Below are positions 47,225-57,065 of a DNA stretch of 64,000 bases, piece by piece; position 1 is the first letter of the stretch, and each line of letters opens with the position of its first letter. Both the position numbers and the translations under genes were made by a program. The DNA is from Mytilus californianus (Eukaryota > Mollusca > Bivalvia > Mytilida > Mytilidae): the NCBI RefSeq assembly GCF_021869535.1, contig NW_026262712.1, positions 103,358,140 to 103,422,139 of the forward strand. Direction: 5' to 3'. Below the pieces are notes generated by a model. The model had not been told where the DNA came from, did not search any database, and worked only from the letters and a program-made list of their open reading frames with translations.

Positions 47225-47600
47225 CGGGTTTATTTCGAGTGGTATTTTAATCTTAAATTGTATTTTTAAGATCGTTTCAGTCGCTGATATAATATTGATA
47301 AGTCGACTGAACTATGCCGAGTCGCCACATGTCAATAATAACTCAGCTTTCTCGGGAATCCGATTATTTTTCCTTTTCTCATCAGAACATATTTGGTACG
47401 TCGTATTGCCAAAATCCGCCTAAACTATCAATATCCATTTGGAATTTTAACGAAAACCAGAGCTGTTGAAAATCGTCGGACCTGTATGACCCGACCGACA
47501 TACCTATCATTTCGGTGTGACATAGCTATCAAGTCAAACCCTTTGTCAGGTAAACAATTTCGATTTATTGGATCCAACAAAAGTTTGGTTTTTTTTAAAT
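47225..47600 (+). repeat. Intron segment duplicated at 19140-19560
   Basis: Second copy of the gagtcgccacatgtcaataa / ccgaccgacatac segment, same orientation. It has an insertion of about 20 bp (gtgtgacatagctatcaag) after catttcgg compared with the 19-kb copy. Confidence 0.75.
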
Positions 47601-47994
47601 CCGAATCGAACAGTGCCAAAACCAGTGTAAAGTTCAAAACACTCGGATTCTTACCTCTGTAAATTCAAGATGTAACAACCCGAGTGTACCGAACATATCA
47701 GGTTTAACTAACACTACGCTTGTGTTGATTTTAACCCTGGCCTAATGCTTATTAACAAGTGATATAGTTTGATTGAACAAACAACTGCAGGTGATTGCAT
47801 ATTAATTACTCGATATGGCATCTGTTTATGGCACACGCCAAAAATGAAAGGTGTATTAAAGGCAGCTAAGTTGGCTTGTACTTCCTACATGACCCAGCGT
47901 TCCAAAACCAGTGTTTTACTTATTAAATAACATTGGTCAATGTAATATAGACAGTGCTATTATAGCTAACAATTTCAAAATGTTTGAAACACAG

Positions 47995-48243
47995 CAGTAA
48001 GTTACCTATACAATTCATTTACCCTATTCACTTCCTATAGAATTGCTGACATGTCAGACAATGTTCCTCATATACAAACACAGGCTTGTATACCCATCTC
48101 TGTCGTGTAATTATATTTTTTGTCTTGACTCTCTTGCCATCCAGGCATATTTCGAAGCGCTCTTAACCTTGATCTTTCCAATAAAGCAGATATTTCTGAA
48201 TACATGCTCAAGCCTTGTATATACTTTAACTGAAACTGTGTAA
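47995..48243 (+). repeat. Segment duplicated at 27425-27530
   Basis: Longer copy of the cagacaatgttcctc segment. An open frame of 66 codons (48043-48243, starting at TTG) follows an acceptor-like ttcctatag. It is Cys-rich (CQTM, SLSCNYIFCLD) but has no recognisable domain; I do not call it an exon. Confidence 0.5.
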
Positions 48244-48474
48244 TTTTATTTAATCCATCAAAATTACATCACTTTAATATGGCTTGAACATTAAAGTTGG
48301 TATTGATATATTTCTAAGTAAACCTAAGTACATGGTAAAATCCATAGTTATACATCCACTAGTACAAATATAGGACGTATCTTATTTCCAACCGTACTTT
48401 GAACCACTATCTGAGGCAACATTACATCCAGATTTACATACATAACAAAAATATGGTAGTATCATTTTTTTTTT

Positions 48475-49150
48475 GTCTCGTCTGTAACGAAAGTCGCGAA
48501 AAGCGAGTCATAGGGAATGATTTTCCGGCGACGGCGTCAACAATTGTAAAGTTTTCTGTTTAAGCTTGTTTAAAAGAATCCGCTTGTGATAGATCAATGA
48601 TATTTTCTATAAAGTCGGATTACTGTCAGTATATATATCAATTTGACGACTATTTTGAGGCCCTGCCCCCTAGGACATGGCCCAGTGATTTTGAATTAAT
48701 TAGCAATTTTCAATGTTAAGTTTCCTGCTTAAGTCAGTTTGAATAGAACTACTTGTGATGGATCAATGATATTTTGCATCATGTTGCAATACTAACAGTA
48801 CATACCGTATCAGTTTGACAACTATTTTAAGGCCCTACCCCTTATGACATGGTCTAGTGACTTTGAATTAATAAGCAATTTCAATGGTATGTTTTCTACT
48901 GAAGTTAGATTGATAGGAACTACTTACAATAAACAATGCTATTTTCTATAAAATTCATTACTGTCTATACATCTAAGTTTGTCGACCATTTCCAGGCCCT
49001 GTCCACTAGATCATGGTCCAGCGACTGAATTAATAAGCAATATTGCTGTCCATCAGAATGTCTTTTTATGAATTTTATTCCGACAGGCGAGACATATCTC
49101 TGTGTCAACAGTTTATTCTCTGAGTTGGACATCGACAATCACAAACAATA
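48475..49150 (+). repeat. Pearl-like element with three ~168-bp units
   Basis: A head (gaaaagcgagtcatagggaa, gcgacggcgtcaac) is followed by three tandem units anchored on actattttgaggccctgcc (48645), actattttaaggccctacc (48818) and ccatttccaggccctgtcc (48983). A tail with attccgacaggcgagacata (49075-49094) closes it. The layout of unique head, core tandem repeats and unique tail fits the pearl type described in bivalves. Confidence 0.7.
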
Positions 49151-49339
49151 ATTGTTGACCAGGCATGGCAATTTCTTGGAGTCATACTTGAAATTATTAA
49201 CTCTTTTGCTTGGATTAATTTTTTGAAGACTAATGATTTTCTTAGAAAGAATGGACTCTTCGAGATGCATTATATAACTCAATGTTTTTGGGGAAAATTC
49301 GCACCAAGCCATCATGATGAACTGAAATGTTGTTTTTTA
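49151..49339. other. Intron sequence, no feature
   Basis: No repeat or exon recognised. Confidence 0.35.
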
Positions 49340-49720
49340 TACTCCAGATGTAAATAACCACAAATAGTAAAAACCACAATTTACCCTTAATAGTCAATTG
49401 CACTTTTATTTATTATAAATAAAAAAGCATTTGTTTCTCGAAAAAGTCATTTCTAAGTTGCTCTATAGCTTGTAAAATTTTAGTTTAAAAGATATTAGTG
49501 CATTAATATACTCATGCAACAATATGTTCTTTGGAAATACAATGTAGCATTACCATTTCCTTGCCATAATAATTGAAAAATGTTTAAATATCTGATATTG
49601 TTAGCCTTTCCTGAAAAGTGATTTGTTTGATTATAATTAATCTGAATTATAAAATCACAAAACCTGTAGGTAACTGTCTTTACAGCGCATTCGCTCTTTG
49701 ATTTTTATAGCTAAGAAGTA
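49340..49720 (+). repeat. Segment duplicated at 28600-28930
   Basis: Second copy of the gtaaaattttagtttaaaag / gttagcctttcctgaaaa segment, interrupted by about 50 bp of extra AT-rich sequence. Confidence 0.75.
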
Positions 49721-49724
49721 GATA

Positions 49725-50350
49725 CAGTCTGAGGTTAAAGTTTTTCAGTCATCAATAACTTTATCAAACTATCATAGAAATTTATGAAATTTGAACAGAA
49801 TTTTAGTTATGACCGAAATACAGTATCCAGATCAAAATGTTGAAAATATTTATTTCTTTTTTCCGTATTTAATGATAAATGGACTTGTATTTTTTTTTTA
49901 AGTTAACAAATAAACACAGTCTGTGATTAAAGTTTGTAACACATTAATTTCTTTGTCAAACCTTCATAGAATTTTATGAATCTTTGGTAGAAGCTTTTTA
50001 ATGTTTAAAAGATAATGCCTGAAGCAAACCTTTGAAAATATTTTTTTTTCATTTTTATAAAATAGTATTTTTGTGATAGATGGACTTCGTTTTTTGCAGT
50101 AAACATTTACAGACCGTCTGGGATTAATTTTGTTTTGACATGATAAGTTTCTAAACCTGCATGCATTGTTATGAAACTGGACAGAAGCTAATCTTCAAGA
50201 CCAGAAAATAGCATCTTAAGAAAAAGTTTGATTTTTGTTTAACATTCTGTATTTTACAGATAAATGGACTCACGTTATAAGTAAACATTACACTTTAACA
50301 CTGACATCAGCAATCGCAGGCGAGAAACAGGGTTCCGCGGAACCCCTTAC
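49725..50350 (+). repeat. Pearl-like element with three ~190-bp units and palindromic tail
   Basis: Units anchored on cagtctgaggttaaag (49727), cagtctgtgattaaag (49917) and accgtctgggattaa (50113). The tail has cgcaggcgagaaaca and the perfect palindrome gggttccgcggaaccc (50330-50345). Confidence 0.7.
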
Positions 50351-50775
50351 AATTTTGTTTTGATTTAAGATATCAAAAACGAAAAGCAAAAACATTTTCG
50401 TTTTTCGTTTTGTTTTTGATTTTTTTTATACACGGACACTTTTAATGCTCTTCAACCTCGTATATGATATGATCTAGTGTTGAAAGGCAAACTGTTTTGA
50501 CGTTTATAATTGAAACAAAAGCATCTTCAGTACTGGTCTTATTTACAAAACTAAGCTACATTTAGACTCTTATCTCAACCAGGTAGAAGAAAGAATTGGA
50601 CTAACAGAAGGATGACCTTATAACAAAGTTCAGCGTATGACTTTTAACTGTATATCTCAGAGCTTTGCTATTTCGTATTCATCGTACGTACTCACTTCAC
50701 TAATACCAGGATCACATACAAAAAGTGTGTTTGAGAGGATAATTTCCCCTATATATAAACATTTAGAAGGTTAAG
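50351..50775. other. Intron sequence with an A/T/CG-rich tract
   Basis: Contains a self-complementary tract tcaaaaacgaaaagcaaaaa / cattttcgtttttcgttttg (50372-50415). No gene. Confidence 0.4.
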
Positions 50776-51565
50776 TTTTCTTTGTCAAGTCAATATCGCA
50801 GATACTATAAGCAATAGGTCTACTATATTTGGTGTATGGAATGCTTGTAAGGTGTACATGTCCAACAGGCAGGTGTCATCTGACCTTGACCTCATTTCCA
50901 TGGTTCAGTGGTTAAAGTAAAGTTTTTGAGGTTTTTTTTTCAATACTATTCGGTTTGTTGAAATATTCTACGATGTACTGTCTGGCATGTTTTAATTGAC
51001 CTTGACCTCATTTTCACGGTTCATTGCTCAATGTTAATTTTTTGTGTGTTGGTCTTATTCTTAAACTATAAGCATTAGGTCAACTATATATGGTGCATGG
51101 AATGATTGTAAGGTGTGCATGTCTGTCTGGCAGGAATCCTCTGATCTTGACGTCATTTCAATGGTTTATTGGTCAATGTTAAGTTTTCCTTGTTGAGTTT
51201 TTTTCTGAGATACTCTATGCAATATGTGAACTATATTTGATCCATGGAATGATTGTTAGGTGTACATGTCTGTATGGCAGGATTCATCTGGCCTTGACCT
51301 CATTTTCATGGTTCATTGGTCAATATAAAGTTTTCAAGGTTTGGTCTGTTTCTTGTATACTACACTATAGGTCAAATATATTCGGTGTTGAATGATTGTA
51401 AGGTGTACATGTATTTCTAGCTTAGTTTATTTGATTTTGCCCTCATTTTGTTGGATTATGTTAATTTAATATGATACATGTAGTAAAACTTTATATTAAG
51501 GACTATCAACATCAAATCAATGCTCAGTAAAGCAGGCGAGACATTTCAGCGTGTGCACTCTTGTC
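50776..51565 (+). repeat. Pearl-like element with ~140-bp units rich in TGACCTTGACCTC
   Basis: Units anchored on gtgtacatgtc...ggcagg near 50855, a diverged one near 50980, then 51112, 51260 and 51403. Most units have tgaccttgacctcattt or a variant. The tail contains aaagcaggcgagacatttca (51529-51548) and gtgtgcactcttgtcc. Confidence 0.75.
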
Positions 51566-51834
51566 CTAGGTAATTCTGGTGATTTTTTTAAATAAAATTT
51601 TTACCACGTACTCACCGGCACTGTTGTCAAGCCAATAATGATTTCATAAAAAATGCAAGCTGAAAATTCATTTTTTATGTGTCACACATTAAGGATTTCG
51701 TGGAGGTGTTCAATTCATAATGACGACGAATAAAAGTACAAAAGTAAAAGGTCTGAAATTAAAAATTAAAAACTGATTACATTTTTATGAACATAATTTA
51801 GTAATTTAACATGTTAAATCTTTATGACATGCAG

Positions 51835-51923
51835 TGAACAACTGAAGAACATTTGGTATTTTGTAGCGAACGATTATGGAAACATTGATCGAATACAAAC
51901 TCCATTAACAGCTAGGCTAACTG
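51835..51923 (+). CDS. Exon: end of the membrane-proximal Ig-like domain
   Basis: 89 bp, acceptor gacatgcag, donor ctg|gtaatc, phase 2 to 1. It encodes NIWYFVANDYGNIDR, an F-G hairpin as in Ig and FNIII domains, except that the usual F-strand Cys is replaced by Val (YFVAND). The domain therefore lacks the canonical B-F disulfide partner for the Cys at about 45790. It leads directly to the membrane-span exon. Confidence 0.55.
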
Positions 51924-51944
51924 GTAATCTCTTTATTAACGGTT

Positions 51945-52440
51945 TGATCTCCAAGAATGAACACTGCTAGTAGTCCTTTGTTCATTTATGTGTCATTGTC
52001 ATTTTGCTTAGTTTCTTTTGTTACCTATTCTGACATCGGACTCGGACTTCTTTTAAACTGAGTTTTACTGTGCGTATTGCTATGTGTTTCTTTTTTCTAC
52101 ATTGACTAGAGGTATAGGGGGAGGGTTGAGATCTCACAAAACATGTTTAACCCCGCCGCATTTTTGCGCCTGTCCCAAGTCAGGAGCCTCTGGCCTTTGT
52201 TAGTTTTGTATGTTTTTTAATTTTAGTTCATTTATATGTTTTGGAGTTTAGTGTGACGTCCATTTTCACTGAACTAGCACACAATTTTATTTAGGGGCCA
52301 GCTGAGGACCACCTCCGGGTGCGGGATTTTCTCGCTGCATTGAAGACCCATTGGTGGCCTTCGGCTGTTGTCTGCTCTTTGGTCGGGTTGTTGTCTCTGT
52401 GACATATTCCCCATTTACATTCTCAATTTTACCTTCACAT
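51945..52440 (+). repeat. Dispersed repeat, family M1 (copy 2, longest)
   Basis: Fills almost the whole intron between the exons at 51835 and 52474. It includes the ggggccagctgaggacc and gggtgcgggattttctcgct parts absent from the 11.3-kb copy. Confidence 0.8.
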
Positions 52441-52473
52441 ATACTGGCAAACTAAAATTATTCTTTTTTTCAG

Positions 52474-52584
52474 GGTTTCATAAAACACGTGAGACAAAGC
52501 TTATTATTATATTTCCTGTTTTGGCGATTTTTCTGGCTGTCTTATTCATTCCTATACTTGTCAGACATCGACAGGAATTTAAAG
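52474..52584 (+). CDS. Exon: transmembrane segment
   Basis: 111 bp, acceptor ttctttttttcag, donor aaag|gtaaga, phase 1 to 1. The juxtamembrane sequence (FHKTRETK) precedes a clear membrane span of about 21 hydrophobic residues (LIIIFPVLAIFLAVLFIPIL) and a positive stop-transfer sequence VRHRQEFK. The orientation of positive residues puts the C-terminus in the cytoplasm, as for a type I receptor. Confidence 0.7.
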
Positions 52585-53039
52585 GTAAGACCTCATTTTG
52601 ATCACTTCAACGTGTGTGTTAAACGGTTCATTTGACGTCTAAGACGCTTTTAGTCAATAGTTAAGTTTAGAATAGAAATCAATCTGCACTATTTAAATGT
52701 TACATCTATGAAATATCCTGTATTTAAATATATTGGATATTTTAGCATTAACATTGACTATAAGATTTGATTATGATAAAAAGTGGATACTCCTGTAGCA
52801 ATAAATTGCACAGGTTGGCAAACACACTCTCATCAATGGCGTGATATTATTAACAACAATAATGCTTGCTAAACACGAAAATGATCTTAGCATTACCGAT
52901 GAGAGTTGTTGAACCGAAAATTATTTTTGAATGGGGGTGAGAAAATTGTCATGTGTTCTGCTCAAAAAAATTCCTAAAGAAGAAACTCTAAAATTTCCAT
53001 TCATTGTCTAAATACAATTCAAGTTCTTCTTCTTTTCTT
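52585..53039. other. Intron sequence, no feature
   Basis: AT-rich intron DNA; nothing recognised. Confidence 0.4.
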
Positions 53040-54331
53040 CGTATAAGCTTCCTCTGTTATGAGCACCCCTCTTTTGAGGGTAATATGGATAAAAAGTCTT
53101 TAACTATGTACACACTCCGTGAATATATATACACTTGCTAAAATCTAAAATAGACTTTAAGTTTCTAAGTTGAGTGATAATTGTCAACAGCCATTACACA
53201 CTTATCAGTTTTAGTCTCGAGTTATGCATCTTGTAGCACATATCTCTTGTGAGCATTTCTAGTTCTTCTATTTTGAGCTTGCTTTCACTGAATATATATG
53301 TGAAGTTTGTACAGTCAATTATAAGGACTGTAATTTTATGTCTATCAATAAATGTCTCTTTCCACTTCATTTCTCCAATGAATTTGGTTACATAAGTTTT
53401 TATCGGGTTGACAGTTTCTTTTCTTGTCTCACTTAATGCTGAGTAGGTAGTAAGCATATGAATAAGGTCTTCTGGTTCTTGGTTGCACATTTGACAAGTT
53501 GGAGTAATTTCATATCTGCTGAATGTATGCCGATCAGCTTGTAGTGTATACGTTCGTGTCATCATCCTACTTTTGATTATACCTTTTCGAACATCAAGAA
53601 TTGTAGGTTGCAATGTGGTGTAGGAGATATGCGGCTTTTCATTTTTAATTTGGTTTATAGCTCGATATTTAAGTGATGTCTTTTGGACTGTGTCAATTTG
53701 AAGAGCATTATTCCAATAATTTGACATTTTAAAATTCACTAATGTTTTCCACTTCTATTTAGTAGGCAGACTGCTTTGGAGTTCCCATATATTTAGAAGC
53801 TTGTACAATTGTAGGGTTTCCATTGCACAAAAGAAGAAGCTTTTTGGATTGTCAAAATTGATTGATGATTGGCGTTGTACAAGATCTTGAATAGTTTGGT
53901 TTTTAGCCGATAATAAAGAGTAGAGCATAGATAGTTGCCGCTTGTGAAGCTCTCCTTCAACTGGTATTGCTCCTAAGAGTAGATATATTGCATGTCTCAA
54001 GGTATTTTTATGAAATTTTTCTAGTATTTCAATTTGTCCTTTTGTAAGTGGTAGTATTTCTAAACCATATAGAAGTCTTGGGAGAACATATGTCTTATAG
54101 ATGCTATATCCTGTAATTGGGTCAACCCCATTTGTTCCATGAAGACCGGAGCTCATTAAGGAGTATTTTGTTCTTCTTGCTAGTTTAATGCGGTCATCAA
54201 TGTTCATTTCATTTTCTCTTTTGTTTGTTCTTTGAAGACCTAAATGTGTTGTGGCATCTGTTGGTTCTATAGTTTTTCCTTTTAATACCCAACTGTTATC
54301 TCTTTCTTGCGTATTACACTGTACGATTTTT
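53040..54331 (-). pseudogene. LINE ORF2 3' half, 5'-truncated, one in-frame stop
   Basis: Read on the minus strand from 54331: LKGKTIEPTDATTHLGLQR, RRTKYSLMSSGLHG and YKTYVLPRLLYGLEILPL, the region after the RT palm, then a long connection and the C-terminal CQMCNQEPEDLIHM...R finger (about 53475). The frame is open from 54331 to 53194 except for one stop at 53755-53757. That makes it the best-preserved LINE frame in the window. The YADD palm is missing because of 5' truncation. Confidence 0.85.
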
Positions 54332-55240
54332 ACTCAGAGAGGAGTTTGTGATTGCTAAGTTATGTTAAAGTTATGAATATTAACACTATTTGAAGCTTTC
54401 GTTGCTTACTTGAGCTTTTGAATCAATTTTTCTGTTCTTACAATATTAAAGACAGACTGAATTGCAAATGTCATGCAAAGAGATAATACTTGTAGAACTT
54501 GCAGTGACAGTTTTTAGCTAGTAAATATACTAGATATTTTACCATGGATTAATATTAGATAGATCATGTATACATAATATTGAAAGCTTCAGAATTCTAA
54601 TGAAAATCTGTATCTGGCTGTGTTTACATCGTTATTTAAACGACTGTCTCCTGAATTTGTCTTCAAATTCTTGTTTGTTCATACACATCTGAGAGAGTGT
54701 CATGTTAGAAGAGTACAAAAATAAGGGCTAAAGAATTAAACACTTTCAAATATTTAAGAAAAGTGTTGCCGAATAATATGTCAGTAGATATTTAGATATA
54801 CAAATAATGGTTTGTAAGCAAGTATCAGGCAAATGGTATTTTGAAAATTTAAAACTTGTTATATAGATATAGGAAGATGTGGTATGAGTGTTATGCTCTT
54901 TATATAGTTAAGAGAATTTGTCTTGAATGTATAGAATAAGTTATTATTCTTGAAAATAGTGAAATTCAGACTACAAAATATATTGAGAGAAATATACATT
55001 TTGTTGTGTTTTCATTTTCAAAATTACTTTAAATGTTTTTGAAACTATTTTTTATACCTGGACTAACAATATTGGTACTTTACCTTAATATTTAGATTAT
55101 ATTTATTATTAAGTCAGAAAGATTAGTTAGATTGACAACTATCTTAGTCTCCAGTATATGCTGGACTGATTCAGCAAATTCTGATTTGCTCTCTGTTAGT
55201 TGTTCAGGGAACTACTTGTTTGTGCCAACACTTTGAATAT
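54332..55240. other. Intron sequence, no gene
   Basis: AT-rich. A tiny M2 3'-end fragment (ggaagatgtggtatgagtg) lies at 54872-54890. Confidence 0.4.
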
Positions 55241-55243
55241 GCT

Positions 55244-55375
55244 ATAGTAACATCCTCGAAGAGCCGAGGAGCGTAATTAGTAGAATGGACTCTCATCCAA
55301 GTATAACTTCGAATATGAAGGATGAGAGTCATTCTAGTAATGGAGCCTGAGGCTCAAGAGGATGTTACAATTTAC
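55244..55375. mobile_element. Fold-back (hairpin) element
   Basis: Left arm gtaacatcctcgaagagccg ... tggactctcatcc and right arm ggatgagagtcattc ... aagaggatgttac are inverses over about 50 bp, around a short loop (aagtataacttcgaatatgaa region). No ORF. Confidence 0.75.
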
Positions 55376-55559
55376 CCACCTAGTTTGGAGGGTACTGTTT
55401 GCCCATCCCAATTGTTTTGGTTGCACAAACAAACTTTGAATCATGATTGGCACAGGTAATAGCCGCAGTATTTATAGCTAGGTATAGCTACGTCATACCC
55501 ATAGGTCAAGGATTTTGACCTCTTTTAAATGAGATGCCTCGTTGTACATCGGGAAATGA

Positions 55560-55655
55560 ATGCTATAGTAACATCCTCTTGAGCATCAGGCTCCATTACT
55601 AGAATGACTCTCATCCTTCATATTCCAAGTTATACTTGGATGAGAGTCCATTATA
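55560..55655. mobile_element. Second, shorter copy of the fold-back element
   Basis: Begins gctatagtaacatcctc like the first and contains the inverse orientation of its body (gactctcatccttcatattc, acttggatgagagtccatt). It is cut at the right by the M3 repeat, so only part of the right arm remains. Confidence 0.7.
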
Positions 55656-55870
55656 CCACATCTCCTTATTTTATATTCGTGTTGCTCAGTCATTAGTTTT
55701 CTATGTTGTGTTTTGTATATTGTTGTTTGTCTTTTGGTCTTTTTATTTTTTTGCCATGGCGTTGTCAGTTTATTTCCGACTTATGAGTTTGAATGTCCCT
55801 TTGGTATCTGTCGCCTCTTTTTTAAAATGCATGACCGTTTTACGGACGTATTTGTTTTAAGTCAAACGTC
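55656..55870 (+). repeat. Dispersed repeat, family M3
   Basis: Recognised from taccacatctccttatttta, tgttgctcagtcattag, tgccatggcgttgtcag and tgagtttgaatgtccctttg. The open frame of 74 codons is a known by-product of this repeat. Only copy in the window. Confidence 0.6.
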
Positions 55871-56963
55871 ATATATTTCATAGGAGCAATTTGTGATCTA
55901 GTTAAATTACACTTGAAGACTCTTTCTAGAAACCCAGCTCCATTGCAATTAAAATTAAAACTAGAAGACAAAATAACAACTGATTTGGTCAAGTGTAAAA
56001 AAAAAAATGGTTATTATATAAATAATGTATCCTCATAAATTCTGTTAAAAATCATATGGATAAGAGCAAGAACACAATAAATTAGTGAAAATAGGTTTAT
56101 ATATTGGAAAATATTTGTTTAAAAAAACTTACCAAAAACAAAGGGGGTCCATGCACCAAGCGCTGTGACGTGTATGTGTTTGAATCTACTATTATAACCT
56201 TATAATTTATAAAAACAAATAAAAAATGAGAGTATTATCTCGCTTCAGACACCAATTTTTTTATTATTTCAATCTAAATTTTGATTTATTACGCTTAAAA
56301 TTTCACACTTTGGGAAGAACTAACTATATGGGTCAAGTGAAATAATCAAGAAATGATCGGTGCAGTTGATTACAAGAAACTATATTATATGTTCCCTTGA
56401 AATGGTTGTCGATAAAATCATCAAAATATGTAATAATTTTAAATAGCAGATTGAGTGAATATTTAAATTTAATATATTCAAGCAAAACGTGTGTAGTAAA
56501 AAAAAACAATGCATGCAGTCTATACTCTCCTCCGACATGCTTCAATACGAGGTAAAATCAGATAAGTTGGTCATGTCAAATTATGTTCTTTTATTGGAAA
56601 TCTCTACTAGTAGATACAATCATTCATTTATCAATTAAAATACATCATACATTAAGACCAAAAGAAGAAACTGCAGACAAAGCAGAGCGGTCTTTGTTGT
56701 AATATGCTCTCAATGTAATGAGTCTATTGGAACGATAACATAAATGTTGAACTGCCTTACATTTTTTGATTAACATTTTAAATGTCAATACTTTTTAATC
56801 ACAACAGGGAAGGAAATGTTTGTATATACTTGCATATACATGTAGCTGTATCTTTTTGACTTGATAATGGGAAACGCATGGATGTATGTAATGATTTTTA
56901 CATTGTTTGGTAATTATAAATCTAAATATAACACATGCATTAAGTTTGTAGAATATTTTGTAG
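55871..56963. other. Intron sequence, no gene
   Basis: AT-rich. Nothing recognised besides A and T runs. Confidence 0.4.
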
Positions 56964-57065
56964 AAAGTGCACCGTCGATAAATAGACCTTCATCAGATAC
57001 AAGAGATATACAGCATGCAGATACAAGAGAAGAGCAATGAGTTTGAAAGGGAAAACGATCTACAG
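56964..57065 (+). CDS. Exon: cytoplasmic tail and stop
   Basis: Acceptor atattttgtag, phase 1. The frame continues from the membrane exon with Glu at the junction, then SAPSINRPSSDTRDIQ and ends ADTREEQ with TGA at 57038-57040. The tail is short, Ser/Thr/Asp-rich and lacks Tyr, so no ITAM- or ITIM-type motif. A good donor (ctacag|gtaagg) lies 25 bp after the stop; the transcript may be spliced in its 3' UTR or the exon may be read in another way. Confidence 0.5.

Larger units (their letters stand above)
14826..57065 (+). other. Gene span: Ig-like type I membrane protein
   Basis: Nine exon candidates on the + strand, all with AG acceptors and GT donors, keep compatible phases: 14826-15122 (1-1), 16513-16628 (1-0), 18648-18837 (0-1), 20328-20455 (1-0), [missing 0-1], 45697-45831 (1-1), 46230-46296 (1-2), 51835-51923 (2-1), 52474-52584 (1-1), 56964-57040 (1-stop). 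The product would have an extracellular Ig-like region, a membrane span and a tail of about 25 residues. A cell-surface adhesion or recognition role is the natural inference, but no ligand or family can be named. The 5' exon with the signal peptide and at least one middle exon were not found. Introns are large and loaded with transposons, as is common in mussels. The grouping of all exons into one gene is inference. Confidence 0.55.

Noticed and set aside
48043..48243. 66-codon open frame in the duplicated 48-kb segment
   Set aside because: It starts at TTG, has no domain and its paralogous copy at 27.4 kb is not open over the same length.
55636..55860. 74-codon hydrophobic open frame
   Set aside because: It lies within dispersed repeat M3 and is a by-product of that repeat.
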